Below, one piece after another: positions 1 to 7,177 of a DNA stretch of 9,115 nucleotides. Each line of letters opens with the position of its first letter. Positions within the stretch are counted from its first letter, which is position 1. The position numbers were made by a program, and so were the translations under genes. The stretch is from Candidatus Poseidonia sp. (GTDB lineage: Archaea; Thermoplasmatota; Poseidoniia; Poseidoniales; Poseidoniaceae): assembly GCA_013330155.1 (NCBI GenBank), contig DUIU01000113.1:1-9115 (forward strand). The letters run 5' to 3'. The notes under the pieces are model-generated. The model was not told where the DNA came from and made no database searches. It saw only the letters and a program-made list of their open reading frames with translations.

Positions 1-1930
1 CGCTGAGCGCAATTTGAACGGTGAGCGTGTTGACTTCGTTCTGTGTGAACGTCTCTGAATTGAGTACAAGCGAATCACGGTCAAGCGAAGGGAGACTGGA
101 TTGGATGGTGATGTTCACATGCTCCTCAACCCAATTCCCACGGGCGTCCTCAACGTAGAGGGAGAGGTGATACTCGCCGGGAAGAAGACCCGTGAGTTCT
201 TGTTTGGAACTGGTTGAAATGACCTCGGGTGTGCTCAATTCAGGGGCGTACCTTCGCCATTCCCTCACCGTCAGGTCGTTGTCCGCATCGTAGGACGCTT
301 CCTCGAGAACCAAGGTGCCACCAGGAACAATGGAGGCGCGGTTTTCGGGCGAGATGAGGACAAGAACTGGAGCGGACTCGATGACGGTCAACGTGAAACC
401 CTCGTCACGTGAAGCACCGGTCGCATCGGTCAAGGTCACCGTCATGCTATGCTCGCCTGCACGCAAAGAAAAGGCGTGCTGTTGGTTTGGGTCAACATCG
501 ACCAGCAACGGATCGGATTCCTCAGATGACCGAAGGGTGATGGTGAAATTATCTCCATCGAAATCAACGCTCTGTGAGGCGTCCAGCATAAAGATGGTCG
601 ATGAAAGATGCACTGAACCGGAAACTGGACTGACCAAATCAAGCACGGGGGCAGAAGGCGTGATGGTCAACTCACGGGTCGTTGTGACCGGTTCATGAAT
701 GCCGTCGTCAACACTCAGGGTGATGGTGTGTTCGCCTGCGCTCAATCGCTCTTCAAACAAGAGCCAATCCTCACCCTCTGGCGTGAGGCGCCCATCAAGA
801 CTACTGGTCCATGTGACGACCAAGAATTCAGACCCCGATGCGGGTTCAAATGGAGCGCAGGTCCATGACCCGTCGGTTGGGAACGTGGAGCAGGCGGCAT
901 CAGCGTCCCCCGAACCATTGGCTGAGAAGGAGATGAGTTCCGAACTGTCAAACGTCTGAGCTGGAGGCGAGGCAATCACCGCTAATGGCAGGGCATTCTC
1001 AACCTCCAACAGCATTGAAGCGGCCCGAGTTTGGTTGGCGTGTTCTGCACGGTCATCGGTCACCTCCATGGTCAGCGTGTGGACTCCGCGGGAGAGGTAT
1101 CCATCCCATGTTGCGCCTTGGGTGGACAAGACACCATCAAGCGAAGAAGTGAACATAACCGTCAAGGCGTCTCCTTCTGGGTCAACCGTACCACTGCCAT
1201 CAAGGGTGACCGGTGATGCACTGGTGTTGCCGTTTCGTAAGACGGTGAACACTGGCTCGGCAATCTCGTTGTAGAGCATTACGTCGACCGTGTTGGAGAC
1301 CAGATTTCCAATCTCGTCCCAAGCCACTACTTTGAGTTGGAACACCGCTGGGGGGTCATCATCAGCATGGTCAAACGTGTACGTCAGGGTTTCGGGACAC
1401 GTGTAGGTCCCGTCCCATTCGGGATTTGTTCGGGTGTAGCCGACGAACTCGATGGCGCAAGCAACCCCGTCGCCCTCAGGGTCAGAGGTGCCGTTGGTGT
1501 TGATGACCACCGTCCCGGTCTGAGGCATGATGAGTTCACTCCAAGGGGACAAGGCAGGCTCAAAATCAACCACCAACGTCGGTGGAAGATTGACCAGCTC
1601 AATGATACGAACCTCTGATTGACAGTATTGAATGTCGCACACTTCGAGGGTAATTTCGTGAATACCGTCTGAAAGTTGGCAATAGGGCGGAACCTGAGTC
1701 ATGGGATCACCATTGGCCAAAAACGGAGCGCCATCCCCTGGTTGTTCATTACCGTTGAACACACCAGCGCACCCGGCAACGATGTCATCGTCAAGGGAAC
1801 TTCTCCAGTTGAAGGACATGGCATCATCATCGAGGTCCCATGTATCGCTGGCGTTGAAGAACACCTCACCCTGAGAGGAAAAGACACTGCCGTCTTCTGG
1901 AGTGGACCATCGAATAAATGGTGCTTGATT
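1..1930 (-). repeat. Tandem PKD/Ig-like domains (six complete, a seventh cut by the window edge)
   Basis: These are protein-level repeats of about 89-113 residues. Domains begin near residues 799, 912, 1022, 1111, 1224 and 1317, with a partial one from 1410. Most open with a short A-P-x or L-P-x phrase, then carry an acidic loop (DLDDD, DPEGD, DPEGD, DFDGD, DADND in domains 1, 2, 3, 5 and 6). They continue with a strand reading SSLDG or SSLDD in domains 1, 3 and 4, and most end with 'G-x-H-x-I/L-T-L-x-V-x-D'. This matches PKD and related Ig-like beta-sandwich modules of surface proteins. The acidic loops could bind calcium, which is inference. Domain 4 carries an insertion between its first strands. 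The DNA copies are strongly diverged, so this is old duplication. Confidence 0.75.
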
Positions 1931-4324
1931 TTGAAGTGGGAGGTGGCAGTAGACCACCGTGTCTTGGTTGAACGTGGTGGTCGTTGAATTTGAAACACCA
2001 AAATAACCGCAATCTATGTCAGCGGTGTTGTCATTGCCGACGCCCGAAGATGTCCAGCGCTGGCCAATAAAATCGGGAAGGAAAAGCAAACCATCGTAGT
2101 TGGTCGACATCACGATGGAAGGCTCATACAGGGTGAAGGTGACGTTGACGGACGCTGCAGGAATACCGTTGGATTTGTTGTTGATGACCCATACGGTGAG
2201 GTCCCAAGCGACATCGAGTTCGGCCCCTGTTGCCAGCGAAGCAGACGCATAGGAGACGTTGACCGGCTGGTGAAGATGAAGGCGAGAAGTAGCATCAAGG
2301 TTGAGCACAGTCGGGGTTCCAGTGGCGGCCCGGTCGTCGACCAAACCCGACCAATTCACCTGGCTGTCGGTCAACACAACAGCGCCCGTGCAGGCCGATG
2401 AAATCCGATTGCCGTGTCCGCTGAGCGAAGGGTGGCTTTCCAAGGAGACGCATTGGGTTCCTGAGAAGACCGAATTGTTCAGGTATGAACCGAACTGGCC
2501 GTTGTTATCGCCACGCCAATCCAATCCGGTGTGGTTACCCGACATGGACAAACCATCCACCTCAACTGCGGCTCGGTGAAGTTTCACGGCCGGTTGGGAT
2601 GGGCTCTCTGCTTCAACATGGGCCTGACTGATGTGGACCCGTCCACTCGCCCCTGCAGGCATGGTGTCGCCGTTGTCCACCTCAAGGGCAGGTAACGAGG
2701 GGTTGTTGTTGAAAAGGTGCAAGCCCTCAAGGCGAAGGTCAACCGAATTCACCGCCAGCAGACCGTGGCCTTCCGAGCCGGAAATGGTGCAAGAAGAGCA
2801 ACGGACATCACCCGAAGAAGATTCCACATCGTTGGATTCAAAGTAATACAGTCCGGCTTGTTCTTCGGCGGTGGCGGAGGTTGAAGCACCGTTGTTCTCA
2901 GCGGTCAAATTCAGGAAATCAACTCGGCGCGCATCCAATACATGCGCTCCGGAATAGCCGTTATCGGCCAGATGCATTCCCTCGATGAAAACCGTAGCAC
3001 GGTCCACAATGACGCCTTGTTTGGTGTTGTTGTGCAACACCCAATCGCTGCCCTGCATGGCGCCTCCAGAAGTAGAGTGAACACCGGGCCCGACGGAACC
3101 AGAAACCTCGAGGCCCTCAAAAGTTGGAGCAAAGAACGACGAGCGTATGGCAATCCCGGCTTCATGCGGCCCTTGTCCAGGGTCGCCTGAATTACGGACC
3201 GTCAGGTTGCGGAACGTGGTGGTTGAATCAACAAAATACAAGCGCACACCGACCGTGGTTGAATCTTCGATCAGCGTGTCGTCAAACCATGCTCCGGTTG
3301 CATTGACTTCCAGCGCAGCATAGCCAATGTTCGGCGCTTTAGCGCCTGGTCCACCCGTACCAGTGATGGTCAAATTGGTGAAGTCCGCCGTCTCGTAATT
3401 GGTGTAATTGGTATGGTTGTTTTTGTCGACGTAGACGCCTCGGTACATCGAATCACTGATGTGGGCATGGCGCACGACGGCGTGGGTATAGCCTCCATCA
3501 TCGATGTGACGAATGACCATGCCACTGTCCGATTTGGTGATCGAGATGTTCGTGAGCAAAGGCTGACTGTCTTCCACCCAGATACCGGCGACCATGGCCC
3601 ATGACGAACCGGTGCAGTTGTCGATGGTGATGCCTTGAATTAGCCCACCCGAGCCACCCCAAATGTTGACCGCACGGGTCAAGATATCTGAAAAGACGGC
3701 TCGGTTGACAATGGGTGTTGAACCCGCTCCGATGGAGAGCCCTAGGCCGTAGCGCCAATCGTTTTGAAAGCCGAGGTCTCGACCGGCTTGGTCAACAAAA
3801 AGGTCGGTGATGCGAGGTGCTGAGGATTCAAACAAATCAACCGCAACACGGTCAGGATTAACCACGGTCAGGTTTTCCATGACAGGGTTGGAACCGTAGA
3901 TGGTCACGCCGTAAATGGCATCCTCAATGGTCAAGTTCTGAATGAGCGAACCCCGGCCAGAAGACGAGCTGTTGAATTGAATGCCTTGGTGGTCTCCCAA
4001 TTCGGAGGCTTCCAAAATCACCGGACACGACTCCGTCCCCAAAACGGTGAGCCGCCCGTCCACAATGATGCGTTCATTGGCGGCCAAGCGAACCACCGTG
4101 CAGGGCTGGATGATGACTTCATCGGCCACACCAATGGTGTAGGAACCCGACAAGGTTTGGGTTCCGGACCATGTGGTTTGAGCACGGGCTTGGATGAGTT
4201 GAGGTTCTTCTGAAACGGTGCTCAAGGCTGGGTCTTGGCCAGCAGGAACCATGTGCATCGTCAATGGAAGGAGGAAGAGAAGCACGAGCAAGAGCGCAGT
4301 CTTGGAAGACGAAATATGCTTCAT
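1..4324 (-). CDS. Giant secreted surface protein: signal peptide, parallel beta-helix, tandem PKD/Ig-like domains (C-terminus outside window)
   Basis: Reading the minus strand from the ATG at 4324 gives an open frame with no stop down to position 1, so 1441 residues are visible and the C-terminus is missing. The N-terminus (MKHISSSKTALLLVLLFLLP) is a typical Sec signal peptide, which fixes the start; no Shine-Dalgarno site lies at normal distance. Residues about 52-655 are short beta-strand/turn repeats with recurring N-L-T steps, as in right-handed parallel beta-helix (PbH1/NosD-like) proteins. A linker domain (about 656-798) follows, then Ig/PKD-like domains from 799 to the window edge. About 25 N-x-S/T sequons and several close cysteine pairs fit an extracellular N-glycosylated protein. 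Comparable archaeal surface proteins usually end in a membrane helix, which would lie beyond the left edge here. The role is probably adhesion, glycan binding or polymer processing. No catalytic motif was recognised, so no enzyme activity is claimed. Confidence 0.88.
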   Translation of the reverse strand, partial: MKHISSSKTALLLVLLFLLPLTMHMVPAGQDPALSTVSEEPQLIQARAQTTWSGTQTLSGSYTIGVADEVIIQPCTVVRLAANERIIVDGRLTVLGTESCPVILEASELGDHQGIQFNSSSSGRGSLIQNLTIEDAIYGVTIYGSNPVMENLTVVNPDRVAVDLFESSAPRITDLFVDQAGRDLGFQNDWRYGLGLSIGAGSTPIVNRAVFSDILTRAVNIWGGSGGLIQGITIDNCTGSSWAMVAGIWVEDSQPLLTNISITKSDSGMVIRHIDDGGYTHAVVRHAHISDSMYRGVYVDKNNHTNYTNYETADFTNLTITGTGGPGAKAPNIGYAALEVNATGAWFDDTLIEDSTTVGVRLYFVDSTTTFRNLTVRNSGDPGQGPHEAGIAIRSSFFAPTFEGLEVSGSVGPGVHSTSGGAMQGSDWVLHNNTKQGVIVDRATVFIEGMHLADNGYSGAHVLDARRVDFLNLTAENNGASTSATAEEQAGLYYFESNDVESSSGDVRCSSCTISGSEGHGLLAVNSVDLRLEGLHLFNNNPSLPALEVDNGDTMPAGASGRVHISQAHVEAESPSQPAVKLHRAAVEVDGLSMSGNHTGLDWRGDNNGQFGSYLNNSVFSGTQCVSLESHPSLSGHGNRISSACTGAVVLTDSQVNWSGLVDDRAATGTPTVLNLDATSRLHLHQPVNVSYASASLATGAELDVAWDLTVWVINNKSNGIPAASVNVTFTLYEPSIVMSTNYDGLLFLPDFIGQRWTSSGVGNDNTADIDCGYFGVSNSTTTTFNQDTVVYCHLPLQNQAPFIRWSTPEDGSVFSSQGEVFFNASDTWDLDDDAMSFNWRSSLDDDIVAGCAGVFNGNEQPGDGAPFLANGDPMTQVPPYCQLSDGIHEITLEVCDIQYCQSEVRIIELVNLPPTLVVDFEPALSPWSELIMPQTGTVVINTNGTSDPEGDGVACAIEFVGYTRTNPEWDGTYTCPETLTYTFDHADDDPPAVFQLKVVAWDEIGNLVSNTVDVMLYNEIAEPVFTVLRNGNTSASPVTLDGSGTVDPEGDALTVMFTSSLDGVLSTQGATWDGYLSRGVHTLTMEVTDDRAEHANQTRAASMLLEVENALPLAVIASPPAQTFDSSELISFSANGSGDADAACSTFPTDGSWTCAPFEPASGSEFLVVTWTSSLDGRLTPEGEDWLLFEERLSAGEHTITLSVDDGIHEPVTTTRELTITPSAPVLDLVSPVSGSVHLSSTIFMLDASQSVDFDGDNFTITLRSSEESDPLLVDVDPNQQHAFSLRAGEHSMTVTLTDATGASRDEGFTLTVIESAPVLVLISPENRASIVPGGTLVLEEASYDADNDLTVREWRRYAPELSTPEVISTSSKQELTGLLPGEYHLSLYVEDARGNWVEEHVNITIQSSLPSLDRDSLVLNSETFTQNEVNTLTVQIALS
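2360..4171 (-). other. Right-handed parallel beta-helix domain (PbH1-type repeats)
   Basis: Residues about 52-655 consist of imperfect repeats of roughly 20-30 residues. Most have a hydrophobic strand, a G or N turn and a phrase such as N-L-T-I/V (five N-L-T steps seen, for example QNLTIEDA and RNLTVRN). Phrases like 'G-V-x-I' and 'N-x-x-V' recur, as in pectate-lyase-like, NosD and CASH domains. The domain opens with W-S-G-T-x-T-L-S-G-S-Y-T-I, the usual cap strand of such helices. Known members bind or cleave polysaccharides, or are purely structural. No metal-binding or catalytic residue set was recognised. Boundaries are approximate. Confidence 0.75.
4241..4324 (-). other. Sec signal peptide of the giant surface protein
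   Basis: Residues 1 to about 28 show a short basic, polar N-region (MKHISSSK), a hydrophobic core of about 12 residues dominated by Leu and Val, and a polar stretch containing small residues around V-P-A-G. Cleavage near A27/G28 is an estimate. There is no lipobox cysteine, so a lipoprotein is unlikely. Confidence 0.8.
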
Positions 4325-4424
4325 GCGTAGAAGCAGAGCGCCGTCCTTCTTGAAAGGTGCCCCCCTGTGTCCACAACAAACCTCAGCAGGAATCAATAAA
4401 TCCCGACTTGAAATGCTTCACCTT
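4325..4424. promoter_or_regulatory. Divergent intergenic region between the surface-protein gene and the RAM-domain operon
   Basis: These 100 bp hold both start regions. The only strongly AT-rich segment is 4391-4401, which could serve as a TATA element in either direction because it reads ATTTATTG on the minus strand. Use on the minus strand would give the surface-protein mRNA a leader of roughly 45 nt. A partial palindrome CCTT-N5-AAGG lies at 4345-4357 inside that possible leader and might be an operator, but it is short and imperfect. No other element was seen. Confidence 0.4.
4394..4401 (+). promoter_or_regulatory. Putative archaeal TATA box for the RAM-domain genes
   Basis: The sequence CAATAAAT is centred about 27 bp before the ATG at 4425. 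That is the usual TATA-to-start distance in archaea when the mRNA is leaderless, with transcription starting at or just before the start codon. No Shine-Dalgarno site precedes this ATG, which supports the leaderless reading. The match to the archaeal box A consensus is only moderate. Confidence 0.4.
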
Positions 4425-4658
4425 ATGCCCGAGGCGTTTGTGCTGTTCAAAACCGAACCGACCCATGAACGAGAGGTTTACCTTTCCCTTACCGAGCATG
4501 AAGGTGTTGCCGAAGTTCACGCTTTGTATGGCGAATTCGACCTGCTGGTTCGGATATCATCCCCTACTTCGAAAGAACTCTCCCACCTGCTTATGGAATC
4601 CTTTCGGAGAATCAAAGGCGTCAAGGAAACACAAACGCTGATTGCAGTGGAGGCCTGA
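4425..4658 (+). CDS. Stand-alone Lrp/AsnC ligand-binding (RAM) domain protein, first copy
   Basis: This is a 77-residue protein consisting only of an Lrp/AsnC-type effector-binding domain (RAM/ACT-like alpha-beta sandwich), with no DNA-binding helix-turn-helix. The pattern is a first strand (AFVLFKTEP), a helix, the signature turn G36-E37-F38-D39-L40 that matches the 'GxYDL' motif at the effector pocket, a second helix, and the closing strand G-V-K-E-T-Q-T-L-I. In the family these domains dimerise or form larger rings and bind amino acids or other small molecules, often modulating full-length Lrp proteins. The start at 4425 was chosen because homology begins there and a TATA-like box sits 27 bp upstream; an in-frame ATG at 4413 would add four residues. 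The frame stays open further upstream, but that overlaps the oppositely oriented surface-protein gene. It lies 4 bp before the second copy, so it is probably cotranscribed with it. The ligand is unknown. Confidence 0.85.
   Translation: MPEAFVLFKTEPTHEREVYLSLTEHEGVAEVHALYGEFDLLVRISSPTSKELSHLLMESFRRIKGVKETQTLIAVEA
4649..4653 (+). promoter_or_regulatory. Shine-Dalgarno site of the second RAM gene
   Basis: GGAGG lies 9 nt before the ATG at 4663, inside the last codons of the first RAM gene. It selects the ATG start over the upstream in-frame TTG at 4642. It supports translation as an internal cistron of a two-gene operon. Confidence 0.75.
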
Positions 4659-4662
4659 GAGC

Positions 4663-4896
4663 ATGGCCATTGGATTTGTATTGATGACCACCCATCCGGG
4701 AAAAGAGGCCACTGTCCGTCAGGCTCTTGAAAAAGTGGACTTGGTCACCGCCCATTGGATGCTGTTCGGAGAATACGACCTTATCGCTCGCGTTCAGGCC
4801 GATGAAGAATACGCCCTGACGCGTTGCATCGTCGAAGAGATTCGACAACTTCCTGGCGTGAAGGACACCAAGACCCTCATCGGTGCCGAACTCTGA
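4663..4896 (+). CDS. Stand-alone Lrp/AsnC ligand-binding (RAM) domain protein, second copy
   Basis: This is a 77-residue RAM-domain protein of the same length as its upstream neighbour. The two align without gaps, with 27 identical residues of 77 by hand count. The first strand (GFVLMTTHP), the signature G36-E37-Y38-D39-L40 and the closing G-V-K-D-T-K-T-L-I strand are all present. No DNA-binding domain is attached, so regulation would need a partner protein. Differences cluster in the first helix and the middle segment (residues 23-33 and 44-51), which may alter ligand choice or assembly. Hetero-oligomers with the first copy are plausible but not shown. Its TGA stop lies 2 bp from the stop of the convergent ATPase gene. 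It could also act as a small amino-acid sensor for another Lrp family member elsewhere in the genome. Confidence 0.88.
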   Translation: MAIGFVLMTTHPGKEATVRQALEKVDLVTAHWMLFGEYDLIARVQADEEYALTRCIVEEIRQLPGVKDTKTLIGAEL

Positions 4897-4898
4897 GC

Positions 4899-7073
4899 CT
4901 AGAGCACACGATGCAACCGTCGTGCTGCTGAGCGAGCAGCGTTTACGCATCCTGCCTGGCGAAAACAACGGGCGGCCTCTCGAAGAGCTGTCGCCGACTT
5001 TGCGGCGTCTAAATGCCCTTTGAGGTACCACCAACGGGCGGCATAGCGATGATGTGTCGTGCCCATTTCCATCCAAGCATCCGGAAGCGGGAGGGTTTCG
5101 AACACCGTGGGCGCCAATTCCGAGCCTGACCGAACGAGGTGTTCGACAAACGTCAGTCCCACAGCCGCTTTGTGAAACAATGTAGGTTGTGCAGCCACGG
5201 CTTGGTCATACATTCGGGTATGGTCCGCTTCCGTGCCAGTTGAAAACGACAATTCCGATTTTAATTGAGCATGCAAGACAATGGGGTCGTGTGAATGACT
5301 GAGCGATTCAAGGCCCTCAACCAGGGATTTGGCACGCTCCCGGTCGCCGGTCAAAAGGGCCATGGTGTGCTGAATAAGGCTCATGCTGACCGTTATGGAT
5401 GAACGCGCCCCGATCTCATCGGGAAGGTTGATGCGGCTGAGAAGGGTTCGTACATCATCGAGATTGGTGCTGTTCATCTCATCGAACAAGCGGTCATCGA
5501 CCCGTTGAACTGCCGCTTTCAGCAGCCAACGTGCGGCATCAACGGTTGATGCACCGTTCAGTTGTTCGCTCAACAAACGTTCGGCTTCCTCGGTTTGGCC
5601 TTCCAAAACAGCCAATCCATACGCCAACTCATTGCGAAGTTCGTCGGTTTGGACACTTTCAAGGTGCTGCCGAACACGCTCGTGTTCTTGGCGATGCAGA
5701 GCAATCCGCCCCGCCCAGTAGTGAAGGCTCTCGTCCTCCGGACGTTGTTGGGTCGCCCGGTCAAAAATAACGGCCAAGGCCCCGCTTTGGCCAACCACCA
5801 GACGTTCAAATTGTTCATCCATTTTGGACCCGAGGTCCTCGCGCTCCAAGGCCAATTGGTGATAGAGGTGCAAAACGGCATAAGCGGGGTTTTCGAGATG
5901 CTTTTCCCAATGGTCCGATGCACGTTGATGGAGGAGCGTGAGCCGTTTTTGGTCAAGCATGGTTCGTCGCACATTTCGAATCAAATGCTGAACTTCAACA
6001 TCCAGGCCGTCGGCTGACCAACGAAGCAAGGCCCGTTCGTCAAGTTCCTCAATGGACTGAACCCCTGGGGCCACCTCCGATGGAAGGGCTCGAGGAAACA
6101 AAACCATCGTATCCAAACCGTCAAGACCTTCATTGGTCAATCCATTGAGCATGGTTTGTTTGACAAACACTTGGATGTCTTCACTCGCCTCTGGCAACGG
6201 CTCCCCCTCACGGTAGAGGTTGATGGCCATGGGGTGACCGTCGAGGGCTTTGGCCACGCGCTGCCGTAGGTCATCCTCAAGGTGTTCGCCCAACAGGTGC
6301 TTGGCGTCGTTTGGAGCGAGGTTCCCAAGATGAAGGAGTGGCCAGTCAAATCGGTCGGGAAGTGGCAGTCGTCCAGCGAGGACCACCACCTGTTGACGTT
6401 CATGAAGCCCTTCTAAAAGCTGAGAAACGCCATCCTCATGGCGCTGCGGCAATCGGTGCAGATCATCGACCACCAGCACCGAAGGGCCTTGGTCAGCGGC
6501 ATGTTCAACCATGGCCTCCAAATCCTTTGGGAGGGCCTTTTCATCAGGCATCCAATCAGCCATGATGGAAGCCGGGTCGCTCAATTCATTGAGGGTAGCC
6601 CAACGCACCGGAACGGATTGCCCATCGACCCAAGCACGGAGCAGGGTGGTTTTACCGACACCCGAAAGGCCGCCGATGAGGGCTTTGTTGTGCTTGAGAA
6701 TGAGCGCATCAAGGGTTTGGAGTTCCTCGTCCCTCCCAACGATGGTGGAGGTTTTCAAGCCGCCATGAGGACGAGCGTTTGACATCGGTTCTTCGAGGGA
6801 TGGATGTTCAGCTAACCAAGCGCGACCCGATTCGGTGATGTGGTAAACCTGCCTTCGCCTTGTACCACCACCCAGCACGTGAGCAACGCGAACGGAGATA
6901 AATTCAATCTCCAAGAGGCCGTTCAGCGGTTGATTGAGTCCGGACCGAACCACCCCCATCGCATCGGAAAGGCCTGGAAGGGAAACGTCGCGTGGAACAT
7001 CCCAAGCTTTGGAAAGCGCATCGGGAAAGGTCCCGAGGTAGCGCAACAGCCTTTCTTGCCCTCGGCTCAGCAT
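4899..7073 (-). CDS. Winged-helix / STAND-type P-loop ATPase / helical-repeat putative transcription regulator
   Basis: The protein has 724 residues from the ATG at 7073. Residues 1-90 look like a winged-helix DNA-binding domain: a recognition helix region around SDAMGVVRSGLNQPL, then a wing V-L-G-G-G-T-R-R-R-Q-V-Y-H-I-T. Residues about 108-290 form a STAND/AAA-like NTPase with the entry motif VGRDEEL (112-118), Walker A GGLSGVGKT (134-142), Walker B VLVVDDLHRL (199-208), an LAGR strand end (232-235) and the GHPMAI motif (279-284) typical of STAND proteins. Residues about 370-724 are mainly amphipathic helices resembling TPR repeats, as in MalT-like regulators. By analogy, the helical part senses a ligand or partner, ATP drives oligomerisation, and the winged helix binds DNA. 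An in-frame ATG at 7112 would add 13 residues; 7073 is preferred because AGGTG lies 5 nt upstream and the winged-helix domain begins at once. Target genes are unknown. The divergent uvrC and its own promoter are the nearest candidates. Confidence 0.85.
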   Translation of the reverse strand: MLSRGQERLLRYLGTFPDALSKAWDVPRDVSLPGLSDAMGVVRSGLNQPLNGLLEIEFISVRVAHVLGGGTRRRQVYHITESGRAWLAEHPSLEEPMSNARPHGGLKTSTIVGRDEELQTLDALILKHNKALIGGLSGVGKTTLLRAWVDGQSVPVRWATLNELSDPASIMADWMPDEKALPKDLEAMVEHAADQGPSVLVVDDLHRLPQRHEDGVSQLLEGLHERQQVVVLAGRLPLPDRFDWPLLHLGNLAPNDAKHLLGEHLEDDLRQRVAKALDGHPMAINLYREGEPLPEASEDIQVFVKQTMLNGLTNEGLDGLDTMVLFPRALPSEVAPGVQSIEELDERALLRWSADGLDVEVQHLIRNVRRTMLDQKRLTLLHQRASDHWEKHLENPAYAVLHLYHQLALEREDLGSKMDEQFERLVVGQSGALAVIFDRATQQRPEDESLHYWAGRIALHRQEHERVRQHLESVQTDELRNELAYGLAVLEGQTEEAERLLSEQLNGASTVDAARWLLKAAVQRVDDRLFDEMNSTNLDDVRTLLSRINLPDEIGARSSITVSMSLIQHTMALLTGDRERAKSLVEGLESLSHSHDPIVLHAQLKSELSFSTGTEADHTRMYDQAVAAQPTLFHKAAVGLTFVEHLVRSGSELAPTVFETLPLPDAWMEMGTTHHRYAARWWYLKGHLDAAKSATALREAARCFRQAGCVNAARSAARRLHRVL

Positions 7074-7177
7074 AGCAACACCTGCACCTTGGGAACCTCC
7101 TTCATCAATCATACCCACCGCTGTGTTTGCTGGAATGCAGGGTTGCCCTTTTGAGTCAGGGCGAGCGTGCAGGAGCC
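7074..7177. promoter_or_regulatory. Divergent intergenic region between the STAND regulator and uvrC
   Basis: This 104-bp gap must hold the start signals of both genes. No convincing TATA box was found on either strand. A 7-bp inverted repeat, CCTGCAC at 7081-7087 and GTGCAGG at 7167-7173, places the same GTGCAGG just before each start codon. This may only reflect ribosome-binding sequence. The gap shrinks to 65 bp if the regulator starts at 7112. Confidence 0.35.
7079..7083 (-). promoter_or_regulatory. Shine-Dalgarno site of the STAND regulator
   Basis: On the minus strand AGGTG sits 5 nt before the ATG at 7073, a good match to the anti-Shine-Dalgarno end of 16S rRNA at normal spacing. A stronger GGAGGT at 7095-7100 lies 21 nt upstream, too far to serve this start. 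It falls inside the N-terminal extension that the alternative ATG at 7112 would encode. Confidence 0.5.

Noticed and set aside
3206..3265. Short repeated DNA phrase GTGGTTGAATC (two nearby copies)
   Set aside because: It encodes D/S-S-T-T steps of the beta-helix in the same frame, so it is explained by protein repeats rather than a DNA element.
315..3604. Many plus-strand open frames of 60-130 codons across the left half
   Set aside because: They lie antisense to one continuous minus-strand frame with a signal peptide and domain structure, and their translations are low-complexity with no recognisable domain.
4345..4357. Partial palindrome CCTT-N5-AAGG as an operator
   Set aside because: Four-base arms with mismatches inside occur often by chance, and there is no second copy nearby.
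4218..4424. Upstream extension of the first RAM frame by 69 residues
   Set aside because: It overlaps the signal-peptide end of the opposite-strand surface protein, shows no domain similarity, and the RAM fold starts at the ATG at 4425.
7127..7177. TTG start for uvrC adding 17 residues
   Set aside because: The added residues do not resemble UvrC N-termini, and the ATG at 7178 gives the usual distance to the GIY-YIG motif.
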